Assembly (NCBI GenBank): GCA_019689775.1
Contig: JADGGV010000040.1
Location: 1-15,692, forward strand
Direction of reading: 5' to 3'
Source: Gemmatimonadota bacterium
Lineage (GTDB): Bacteria > Gemmatimonadota > Gemmatimonadetes > Longimicrobiales > RSA9
DNA length: 15,692 bases
Made by a program: the position numbers and the translations under genes. Under the pieces are notes generated by a model. It was not told the origin of the DNA and made no database searches. It worked only from the letters and a program-made list of their open reading frames with translations. Positions within the stretch are counted from its first letter, which is position 1. Each line of letters opens with the position of its first letter. Positions 7,445 to 13,857 of the stretch are shown piece after piece.

Positions 7445-7445
7445 G

Positions 7446-8408
7446 CTAGACCGCGACGTTCGCGGCGCCGCCGGCGCCGCGAGAGAGGTTGGCCAGCATG
7501 TCCGCCGTCATCGCCGCCAGGTCGTAGCGCGGCGCCCACCCCCACTCCTCCCGCGCGGCGCTGTCGTCGATCCGGCGCGGCCACGAGTCGGCGATCGCCT
7601 GCCGGACCGGGTCGATCTCGTACTTCATTCGCAGGCCGGGGATGTGGCGGCGGATCTCCGCCGCCAGGCGCTCCGGCGTGAGCTGCATGGCCGTGACGTT
7701 GAAGGCGTTGCGGTGCCGCAGCCGCGACCCGTCCGCCTCCATCAGCTCCATCGCGGCGCGGATCGCGTCCGGCATGTACATCATGTCGAGCTGCGTGTCC
7801 GGCCCGAGGAAGCTGGTATACTCGCCGCGCTCGACGGCGGCGTGGAAGATCTCGACCGCGTAGTCCGTCGTGCCGCCGCCCGGCGGCGAGCCGTAGGAGA
7901 TCAGCCCCGGATAGCGCACGCCGCGCGTGTCGACGCCGAACCGGTGGTGGTAGTAGTCGGCCAGCAGCTCGCCCGCGACCTTCGTCACGCCATACATCGT
8001 CGTCGGCCGCATGATCGTGTCCTGCGGCGCGGGATCGCGCGGCGTGCCCGGCCCGAACGCACCGATCGAGCTGGGCGTGAACACGGCGGCCCCGTACTCG
8101 CGCGCCACCTCGAGGACGTTCATCAGCGTGCCGAGGTTCACGTGGTACGCCTTCTGGGGGTGCCGCTCGCCGGTCGCCGACAGCAGCGCCACGAGGTGGT
8201 AGATCGTCCCCACGCGATGCTCCCGCACGACCGTCGCCAGCGCCGCCGCGTCCCTGCAGTCCAGCGCGACGAACGGTCCGCCGCCGTCGCCCGCCGGTTG
8301 CCTCACGTCCGACGCCACGACCGTCGCCTCGCCGTACGCCGCGCGCAGCGCCGGCACCAGCTCCGAGCCGATCTGCCCGAGCGCTCCCGTCACCAGGATC
8401 CGCCTCAT
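7446..8408 (-). CDS. tdh: NAD-dependent L-threonine 3-dehydrogenase, epimerase (extended SDR) type
   Basis: This 320-residue Rossmann-fold enzyme oxidises L-threonine to 2-amino-3-oxobutyrate, the substrate of the neighbouring kbl product. The NAD-binding glycine motif is TGALGQIGSE (residues 7-16), and Asp34 at the end of strand 2 fits NAD preference. The catalytic set is Ser114 in TPSSIGAFGP, then Tyr139 and Lys143 in TTMYGVTKVAGE. Features particular to the epimerase-type TDH rather than to GalE are RGVRYPGLIS (162-171), PGGGTTDYAVEIF (176-188), DMMYMPDAIRAAMELM (208-223), and RQAIADSWPRRIDDSAAR (269-286). The start is secure: AAGGAG at 8419-8414 sits five bases before the ATG. The gap to kbl is 153 bases and contains hairpins, so kbl may be read from the same transcript at a different level or have its own promoter. 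Confidence 0.93.
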   Translation of the reverse strand: MRRILVTGALGQIGSELVPALRAAYGEATVVASDVRQPAGDGGGPFVALDCRDAAALATVVREHRVGTIYHLVALLSATGERHPQKAYHVNLGTLMNVLEVAREYGAAVFTPSSIGAFGPGTPRDPAPQDTIMRPTTMYGVTKVAGELLADYYHHRFGVDTRGVRYPGLISYGSPPGGGTTDYAVEIFHAAVERGEYTSFLGPDTQLDMMYMPDAIRAAMELMEADGSRLRHRNAFNVTAMQLTPERLAAEIRRHIPGLRMKYEIDPVRQAIADSWPRRIDDSAAREEWGWAPRYDLAAMTADMLANLSRGAGGAANVAV

Positions 8409-8477
8409 GCTCTCTCCTTCGCGCGACGCCGCGGCTCGCCGCCGCCGCGCGCTGCTACCGTGTCGCCTGGCGCGTGA

Positions 8478-8506
8478 ATTCTGCGCGCCCCGGGCAGAGG
8501 CGGCAA
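8478..8506 (-). promoter_or_regulatory. Candidate sigma-70-type promoter for tdh
   Basis: On the minus strand, TTGCCG (8506-8501) and CAGAAT (8483-8478) are separated by exactly 17 bases, matching the consensus at four of six positions each. The predicted start at about 8471 would give a leader of roughly 60 bases with a good Shine-Dalgarno site before the tdh ATG. Confidence 0.45.
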
Positions 8507-8528
8507 GCCGGGCCGCCGCGCTCCGCTC

Positions 8529-8557
8529 TTGACGCGGCACGCGGCCGCGTCGATCTT
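8529..8557 (+). promoter_or_regulatory. Candidate promoter for the chemoreceptor gene
   Basis: TTGACG (8529-8534, five of six to consensus) and GATCTT (8552-8557, three of six) are 17 bases apart. The predicted start near 8564 lies downstream of the GTG at 8474 and upstream of the GTG at 8597, which supports the later start codon. It sits back to back with the tdh promoter candidate. Confidence 0.35.
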
Positions 8558-8596
8558 GCACGCCTCCCCTGGTTCGCGTTCCCCCGATTCCGGCCC

Positions 8597-10327
8597 GTGA
8601 ACGACGCCCGTTCCCCCTCCGACGCGCCCCCTGCGCGCGAGCGCGAGCTGCAACACGGCGGTGCAGCCCATCATTTCGCCGGCGACGACGCCCGCCTCGC
8701 CCGCGAGCGCGAGCTACGGCTCCACGCCCGTCAGCGCGTCGCGATCGCCTGCCGTTGGGGGATCCTCGCGCTCGGCGCGGCGCTGTGGGCGTTCGGCCGC
8801 CTGACCGGCGCGTTCGACGTGCCCCTCGTCTGGGCTGTGGCGCTCGCCCTCGCGACCGCCGCGCCCAACCTCCTGTCCCGCGCCGCGCTCACGGCTGCGT
8901 TCCGGCCCTGGCAGGCCTACGCCGCCGCGCTTTGGGATGTCGTCCTCGTCGCCGGCTACGCCGCCGCCCTCGGGGCGCTGGGCTACCTCGTCATGCCGCT
9001 CGCGGTCGTCGGCATCGTCGCGAACGCGCTCGGCCTGCCCGACGTCGCGCGGCTCCAGCTCGCGCTGCTCGCGGTCCTCTACCCGGTCGGCCGCATCCTC
9101 GGCGGCGCCACGCCGGGTTTGGCCGGCGCCGAGACCGTCGCGCTCGCCGGCTTCGCGTACGTCGCCACGCTCGCGCCGATCGCCGTGACCCGCCGGCTGC
9201 GCGAGGTGCGGCGCCGCCTCGCGGCCGCCGAGGCCGGCGACCTCTCCGTCCGCTGCGACCAGCGCCAGCATGACGACCTCGGCTTCCTCGGCGGCAGCCT
9301 AAACCGCACGCTCGAGGGCCTCGCCGGCACGATCGCCGAGCTTCAGACGCACGCCCGCGAGGTCGCCGCGTTTGCCGCGCAGCTCGCGACCACGGCGGCC
9401 CAGGTGACGGCCACGGCCGAGCGGATCGGCGAGAGCACCGACGTGCTCGTCCGCGGCGCCGACGAGCAGGCCGCGCTCGTCGAGCGCGCCCGCGGCGCCG
9501 TCAGCGGGATCGGCGCCGCCGCACGCCGCCTGCGCGACGACGCGGGCGCGTCCGCCGCGGAGGCGCAGACGCTCGCGGCGGAGGCGGAGGGCCACGCCGC
9601 CCAAATCGGCCGCGCCGGCGAGCTGCTCGCCGAGGCGGGCGACGGCACGCGGCGCTCCGCCAGCGCGATGCGTCTCCTCACCGAGGCGGGCGAGAACATC
9701 GGGCTCGCGGTCACGCGCATCCAGGAGCTGGCCCGCCGCACGAACTTCCTCGCGCTGAACGCGGGGATCGAGGCCGCCCGCGCCGGCGAGGAGGGCCGGG
9801 GCTTCACCGTCGTGGCGGACGAGATGCGCAAGTTGGCGGCGCGCTCGGCGGCCTCCGCCGCCGAGGTGGGCGAGGCGGTCGCGGACGTTCGTAGTTGCAT
9901 GGAGGATGTGGAGGCCGGGCTGGTCGCGCTCGACGCGCGGCTTTCCGGCGTCGGCGAGGTCGCGGCCGACAGCCGCGTGGCGCTCGAGCGGCTCGTCGCG
10001 GGGCTCCGCCACGCCGTCGGCGCCCTCGGCGGCCTCGCCGCGCAAGTGGAGGTCCAGGCCACGGAGCTCGACACGCTCGGCGACGCCGTCGATCTGCTCC
10101 ACGACCTCGCCGCCAACACCCGCGAGCGCGCCCACAGCATCGCCGCCGCCGGCGGCGAGCAGATCGCCGCCATGCAGGAGCTGGCCCGCGCCGGCGAGCA
10201 CCTGGCCGAGCTGGCCCGACGCATCGACGCGCTCGCCGCGCGCTTCCACGCGGCCGTGCCGCGGAGCCCCGCCCCGACCGCCGCGCCGGCGGCCGAACCC
10301 GGCGGCGCGCCGGCCCGCGCGGGTTGA
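8597..10327 (+). CDS. Methyl-accepting chemotaxis protein with six-helix membrane input domain
   Basis: The product is a 576-residue chemoreceptor. The N-terminus has about six hydrophobic helices (roughly residues 47-68, 75-95, 106-125, 128-146, 152-168 and 178-197) and no periplasmic ligand domain, so the signal is probably sensed in or near the membrane. A HAMP-like segment (199-250, with RRLAAAEAGDLSVR and a following D-D-L-G-F) leads into a long coiled coil. The signalling tip is RTNFLALNAGIEAARAGEEG (381-400) followed by RGFTVVADEMRKLAARSA, a good match to the CheA/CheW-binding hairpin. The C-terminus is an Ala/Pro-rich tail without a CheR/CheB tethering pentapeptide. No che genes are nearby. 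GTG at 8597 is preferred; GTG at 8474 is also open. Neither start has a Shine-Dalgarno site, but a promoter candidate lies between them. The next gene starts 38 bases after this stop. Confidence 0.88.
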   Translation: MNDARSPSDAPPARERELQHGGAAHHFAGDDARLARERELRLHARQRVAIACRWGILALGAALWAFGRLTGAFDVPLVWAVALALATAAPNLLSRAALTAAFRPWQAYAAALWDVVLVAGYAAALGALGYLVMPLAVVGIVANALGLPDVARLQLALLAVLYPVGRILGGATPGLAGAETVALAGFAYVATLAPIAVTRRLREVRRRLAAAEAGDLSVRCDQRQHDDLGFLGGSLNRTLEGLAGTIAELQTHAREVAAFAAQLATTAAQVTATAERIGESTDVLVRGADEQAALVERARGAVSGIGAAARRLRDDAGASAAEAQTLAAEAEGHAAQIGRAGELLAEAGDGTRRSASAMRLLTEAGENIGLAVTRIQELARRTNFLALNAGIEAARAGEEGRGFTVVADEMRKLAARSAASAAEVGEAVADVRSCMEDVEAGLVALDARLSGVGEVAADSRVALERLVAGLRHAVGALGGLAAQVEVQATELDTLGDAVDLLHDLAANTRERAHSIAAAGGEQIAAMQELARAGEHLAELARRIDALAARFHAAVPRSPAPTAAPAAEPGGAPARAG

Positions 10328-10365
10328 GCCCGCCGACCCGCGGCGCCACCCGGGAGGTCCGATCG

Positions 10366-11883
10366 ATGACGACGCTGCTGCTCGCCGCCGCGGCCGTCCT
10401 GCTCGTGACCGGCGGCGTCGCTTCTGCGCTCCGCCGCTGGCCGGCGCTCGCGGCGCCGATCGGCGCGGCCGGGCGCGTGGCCGGGGGGGTCCTCGGCGCC
10501 GTCGCCGCCGGACGCATCCTCTACGGTGGTCGGGCGCTCGGCCTATCTCTCCCCCGCGCGCTCCCGCCGGTGCCGCTCGAGCTCGACCCGCTCGCCGGTC
10601 TCGTCCTGCTCCCGATGTTCGCGCTCGCCGTGCCGACCGGCCTCTTCGCCGCGGGCGAGGCGCGCGCCGGCCGGCGGCCTGCCTGGCTCGGTTCCGCGCT
10701 CCTCCTCGTCGTGACCGGGCTGCTCGCCGCCGTCCTGCGCCCCGGGATGCTCGCGAGCCTGCCGCCCGATGCCCGCCGGCTCGCCGCCGACCCGACCACC
10801 GGCGGCCTCCTCGCGCTCACGCTCGCGACGACCGCCATCACGACCGCGCCCGGCCTCGCCGAGCGTCGCCGGACCACCGCGTCCGGCGCGGCGCTCGCCT
10901 CCGTCGTCGTGGCCGGCCTCGGGCTCTTCGGGCTGTTCCGCACGGCGGCCTTCGTGGCGCCCCCGCCGCTCTGGGTCGGCGGCGGCATCGCCGGCATCGG
11001 GCTCCTGCTCGCGCTCACCGCCATGTCCTGGGCCCGCCAGGAATGGGAGCTGCCCCGCATCCTCGCCCGCTCCGCGCTGCGCGGCGCCGGCGTGCTCCTC
11101 GTCGCCGCCGGCGTCGGCCTCGTCGGCTTCACGCTCCGCCACGTCGGGCTCGCCTTCCTCGGCTTCGCCACGGCGGCGCTGCACCTGCTCGCGTTCGCGG
11201 CCTACCAGCCGCTCCTCCTCCTCGCCAGCGACGCCGTCCGCGACGCCACCGGCACCACCGACCTCGACGCGCTCGGCGGCCTCGGCCGCCGCATGCGCGA
11301 CACCGCCTTCGGGTTCGGCGTCGGCGCTGCCGCCGCCGCCGGCTTGCCGCCCGGCCCGGCCTTCGCGCCCCAGTTCCTGCTCTACGCCGCCCTGCTCACC
11401 GTGGCCATGACCGCCGCGCTCCCCTTCCGCCTCGCCGGGATCGCCGCGCTCGCCGGCCTCGCCATCGCGGACCTCGAGGCGGTCCGCACGTACTTCCGCC
11501 TCTACCGCCGCGTCTTCCTCCGCCCGAGCCCCGGCCCCGAGGCTGCCGACGCGGTCGAGGTGTCCAGCCCGCGGCGCATCCCGCTCCACTTCCTCGCCAT
11601 CCTCGCGCTCGGCCTCGGCCTCGCGCCGCTCGTCGGCCTCGTCGCCGTCGCCGGGCCGACGAGCGCCGTCGTCGCCGGACTTCGCTCGAACCGCCTCACC
11701 GCCGCGCTCGACGCCGCCATGCGGCTCGGCCGCATCGCCGGGCTCCTTGCGCTCCTCGCCGCCGGGCTCGCCGCGCTCGCCGCGGCCGCCGCCTGGCTCT
11801 GGAGCCGGCGCCGCGCCCGCGCCGCCGCGGCTGCCGCGGAGGCGCCGCGCGCCGACCGGCCGACCCGCGCGCGCCGCGGCTAA
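10366..11883 (+). CDS. Degenerate proton-pumping (HyfB/NuoL/NuoN-like) membrane subunit
   Basis: The product has 505 residues and about 12-14 hydrophobic helices. The stretch around residues 271-345 aligns by eye with the proton_antipo_M family of complex I, hydrogenase-4 and Mrp antiporters. Its clearest parts are AALHLL (270-275), DATGTTDLDALGGLGRRM (293-310) and GLPPGPAFAPQFLLY (326-340). Key residues of the family are changed. The NHALFK segment reads AFAAYQ here, so the helix His and Lys become Phe277 and Gln281. The GFxSE after the Pro-Pro reads AFAPQ. No Glu is seen in the helix that usually carries one. At 505 residues it is also shorter than HyfB. Direct proton pumping is therefore doubtful. 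The start is good: GGGAGGT (10352-10358) before ATG at 10366. It lies 38 bases after the chemoreceptor gene, with no hydrogenase or complex I genes around it. It could also be a structural or sensory relative. Confidence 0.72.
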   Translation: MTTLLLAAAAVLLVTGGVASALRRWPALAAPIGAAGRVAGGVLGAVAAGRILYGGRALGLSLPRALPPVPLELDPLAGLVLLPMFALAVPTGLFAAGEARAGRRPAWLGSALLLVVTGLLAAVLRPGMLASLPPDARRLAADPTTGGLLALTLATTAITTAPGLAERRRTTASGAALASVVVAGLGLFGLFRTAAFVAPPPLWVGGGIAGIGLLLALTAMSWARQEWELPRILARSALRGAGVLLVAAGVGLVGFTLRHVGLAFLGFATAALHLLAFAAYQPLLLLASDAVRDATGTTDLDALGGLGRRMRDTAFGFGVGAAAAAGLPPGPAFAPQFLLYAALLTVAMTAALPFRLAGIAALAGLAIADLEAVRTYFRLYRRVFLRPSPGPEAADAVEVSSPRRIPLHFLAILALGLGLAPLVGLVAVAGPTSAVVAGLRSNRLTAALDAAMRLGRIAGLLALLAAGLAALAAAAAWLWSRRRARAAAAAAEAPRADRPTRARRG

Positions 11884-12377
11884 TAGCCCGACGCGTCCAC
11901 GTCCGGCTCCTCCACGAACGCCCGCAGGGCGTCCTCCGGCGTCCGCCGCTCCTCCAGCAGGCGACGCAGGCGCCGGAAGCTCGCCCGCAGCCGCCACTCA
12001 CGGCGCGCCGCGTCGGCGGGCGGCGTCGCCACCGGCGCGACCCATTCCGGCGGCACCTCGGCGTCCAGCGTCGTCGCCGCCCCGTCGGCCTCCCCCGGCC
12101 ACCGGACCCCGACGCCGCAGCGCACGAGCTGGAAGGCGAACGCCGGCTCGAGGCCCTCCTCCTCGGCGACCGTGTAGACCTGCTCGGCCTCGGCCCGATC
12201 CAGCCCATCCTCCCGCACCGCGCGCTCCACCAGCTCCGCCCGGCGCCGGCCGTGGGCGTCCTCCTCCAGGTGGCGCACGCCCTCGATCAGGCACCTGGCC
12301 GCCGCGCCGGCCTCGCGCCGGTACCGCGCCAGCGCGTCCAGCGCCGCGCCGGCCCGCTCGCTCCGTTCCCCGCCCAT
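11880..12377 (-). CDS. Unknown 165-residue soluble protein
   Basis: This is a small hydrophilic, probably cytoplasmic protein without a signal peptide or membrane segment. Residues 1-90 look helical and charged, including HLEEDAHGRRRAELVERAV (36-54) and VYTVAEEEGLEPAFAFQLVR (67-86). A Pro-rich linker (105-122) and a second helical part (REWRLRASFRRLRRLLEE, 126-143) follow, and it ends in EPDVDASGY. I do not recognise it and will not assign a function. The start is well supported: ATG at 12377 preceded by GAGGAG about eight bases upstream. Its TAG stop (11880-11882) overlaps the TAA stop of the convergent membrane gene, so no terminator fits between them. The gene to the right (12515) is divergent, with 137 bases between the two starts. 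Confidence 0.7.
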   Translation of the reverse strand: MGGERSERAGAALDALARYRREAGAAARCLIEGVRHLEEDAHGRRRAELVERAVREDGLDRAEAEQVYTVAEEEGLEPAFAFQLVRCGVGVRWPGEADGAATTLDAEVPPEWVAPVATPPADAARREWRLRASFRRLRRLLEERRTPEDALRAFVEEPDVDASGY

Positions 12378-12514
12378 ACGCCTCGCTCCTCACGACCGTC
12401 CCGCGCGCCGCCGCCCGCCGACGCTGCTCCCCTTGCGGTCGAGCGGCGGCCCCACCGATCCTCGTGCAACGTCGAGGCCGCCGCGCCGCCACTCCAGCCC
12501 AACCCCGGTACCGC

Positions 12515-13612
12515 ATGCACGCGACCGGAGCCGATTCGCGGCGCCGTGCGCCGCTCCCCGTCGCCCTCGCCTCGCTCGTGATCGTCGTCGCCGGCCTCAA
12601 GGCCGCCGCGCCCATCCTCGTGCCGATCACGCTCGCGTTCTTCCTCGCGCTCGTCCTCCTGCCGCTCCTCGGCTGGCTCCGCCGGCGCCGGCTCCCGACC
12701 TGGCTCGCCATCCTGACCGTCATCGTCGTCGCGTTCGTCGCCGTCGGCGCGTTCGCGCTCGTCGCCAGCGCCTCCGTGGCCGACATCCGCGACGCGCTCC
12801 CGCGCTACGTCGGCCGCGTGCAACTGCTCCAGGTCCGCGTGGGCGCGTGGCTCGCCGCGCACGGCATCGCGCTCCCGGACGCCTCGATCCCCGAGCTCCT
12901 CGACACCGGCCGCATCGTCGGTGCCGTCGGCACGCTCGTGCGCGGCGCCGTCGAGATCGTCGAGCGCGCCTTCCTCATCTTCCTCATCGTCGTCCTCCTC
13001 CTCGCCGAGAGCATCACGTTCCCGGAGAAGGCGCGGCGCATCCTCGCCAGCGGCGGGACCGATCTCGGCCGCCTCGAGCGCGTCGCCGAGGAGGTCTTCC
13101 ACTACCTCACCATCAAGACGCTGGTCAGCCTCGCCACCGGCGCCCTCATGGGGCTGCTCATCTGGGCGCTCGGCATCGATTTCCCCCTCCTCTGGGGGAT
13201 GCTCGCCTTCGCGCTCAACTACGTGCCGAACGTCGGCGGCGCGATCTCCGTCCTCCCCCCGGTCGTGCTCGCGCTCCTCGCCAACGGCCCCGGGCGCGCG
13301 CTCCTCCTCCTGGCCGGCTACCTGGTCGTCCACCTCCTCCTGGGAAGCATCCTCGAGCCCCATCTCCTCGGTCGGAAGCTCGGCCTCTCGACCCTCGTCG
13401 TCTTCCTCTCGCTCATCTTCTGGGGCTGGCTTTGGGGGCCGATCGGACTCCTCCTCTCCGTGCCGCTCACCATGGCCGTCAAGATCGTCCTCGAGCAGAG
13501 CGATCAGCTCCGCTGGATCGCCATCCTCCTCGGCACGGCCAGGGAGAGCGAGCCGCCGTCCCGTCGGCCCGGTGCGCCCGCCGCGCGTGCCGCCCCGGAC
13601 GCCGGCGCCTGA
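12515..13612 (+). CDS. AI-2E/PerM family transporter
   Basis: This 365-residue inner-membrane protein belongs to the family of PerM, TqsA and related exporters (UPF0118). Some members move AI-2 or act in Na+/H+ exchange; the substrate here cannot be told. Two N-terminal helices pack together (about residues 16-53), followed by a third (63-84) and a soluble middle (85-145). A C-terminal membrane half carries the family's most conserved parts: FPLLWGMLAFALNYVPNVGG (223-242), then ILEPHLLGRKLGLSTLVVF (279-297) and FWGWLWGPIGLLLSVPLT (302-319). Length is typical. The ATG at 12515 is the first sensible start; no Shine-Dalgarno site is visible. The stop lies in a small GGCGC-CTGA-GCGCC inverted repeat (13603-13616). 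It appears to be a single-gene unit. Confidence 0.88.
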   Translation: MHATGADSRRRAPLPVALASLVIVVAGLKAAAPILVPITLAFFLALVLLPLLGWLRRRRLPTWLAILTVIVVAFVAVGAFALVASASVADIRDALPRYVGRVQLLQVRVGAWLAAHGIALPDASIPELLDTGRIVGAVGTLVRGAVEIVERAFLIFLIVVLLLAESITFPEKARRILASGGTDLGRLERVAEEVFHYLTIKTLVSLATGALMGLLIWALGIDFPLLWGMLAFALNYVPNVGGAISVLPPVVLALLANGPGRALLLLAGYLVVHLLLGSILEPHLLGRKLGLSTLVVFLSLIFWGWLWGPIGLLLSVPLTMAVKIVLEQSDQLRWIAILLGTARESEPPSRRPGAPAARAAPDAGA

Positions 13613-13651
13613 GCGCCGCCCGCGTCGCCCTCCGCGTCCCCGGCGCTAGAC

Positions 13652-13680
13652 TTGCCAACCCGCGGAGCAGCGGATACACT
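13652..13680 (+). promoter_or_regulatory. Sigma-70-type promoter upstream of the TPR protein gene
   Basis: TTGCCA (13652-13657, five of six) and TACACT (13675-13680, four of six) are separated by exactly 17 bases. Transcription from about 13687 would give a leader of roughly 170 bases before the ATG at 13858. This is the best-looking promoter in the window. Confidence 0.55.
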
Positions 13681-13857
13681 TGGACCCTCCGCACCCGCGA
13701 GCAGTCCTGCTCCGACAATCGGTAATGACAGCGGGCGCCCGGCCGCACTCCGGGCACCGGCGTGAACCTTTTGTATGTGCGAGGGTTAGCAGTATCCCCC
13801 GGGGGGTCGCGCGCGCGGCCCAGGCTCATCTCTTCTTCATCGTGGGAGACCGTGGAC
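13681..13857 (+). other. Long structured leader of the TPR protein gene
   Basis: The leader contains GC-rich inverted repeats, notably GGGCGCCCGG near 13733-13742 and the perfect CCCCCGGGGG at 13796-13805. It also has a less GC-rich patch, GTGAACCTTTTGTATGTG (13762-13779), that could be a second promoter or a regulatory site. GGGAG at 13844-13848 is the probable ribosome-binding site for the ATG at 13858. No known riboswitch fold is recognised. Confidence 0.35.

Noticed and set aside
7446..8408. UDP-glucose 4-epimerase (galE) as the identity of this SDR
   Set aside because: The PGGGTTDYAVEIF and RQAIADSWP motifs and the adjacent kbl fit epimerase-type threonine dehydrogenase better.
6120..8477. 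785-residue plus-strand open frame across kbl and tdh
   Set aside because: The product is His/Arg/Val-rich low complexity and lies opposite two well-identified enzymes.
8474..8596. N-terminal extension of the chemoreceptor from GTG 8474
   Set aside because: The extra 41 residues are Arg/Pro-rich, there is no ribosome-binding site, and promoter candidates for both directions fall inside this stretch.
9906..12581. 891-residue plus-strand open frame across the MCP, HyfB-like and 165-residue genes
   Set aside because: It is an Arg/Pro/Ala-rich shadow spanning three real genes in other frames, with no domain.
13762..13857. N-terminal extension of the TPR protein
   Set aside because: It would place about 32 residues before a normal signal peptide, and the ATG at 13858 has a well-spaced ribosome-binding site.
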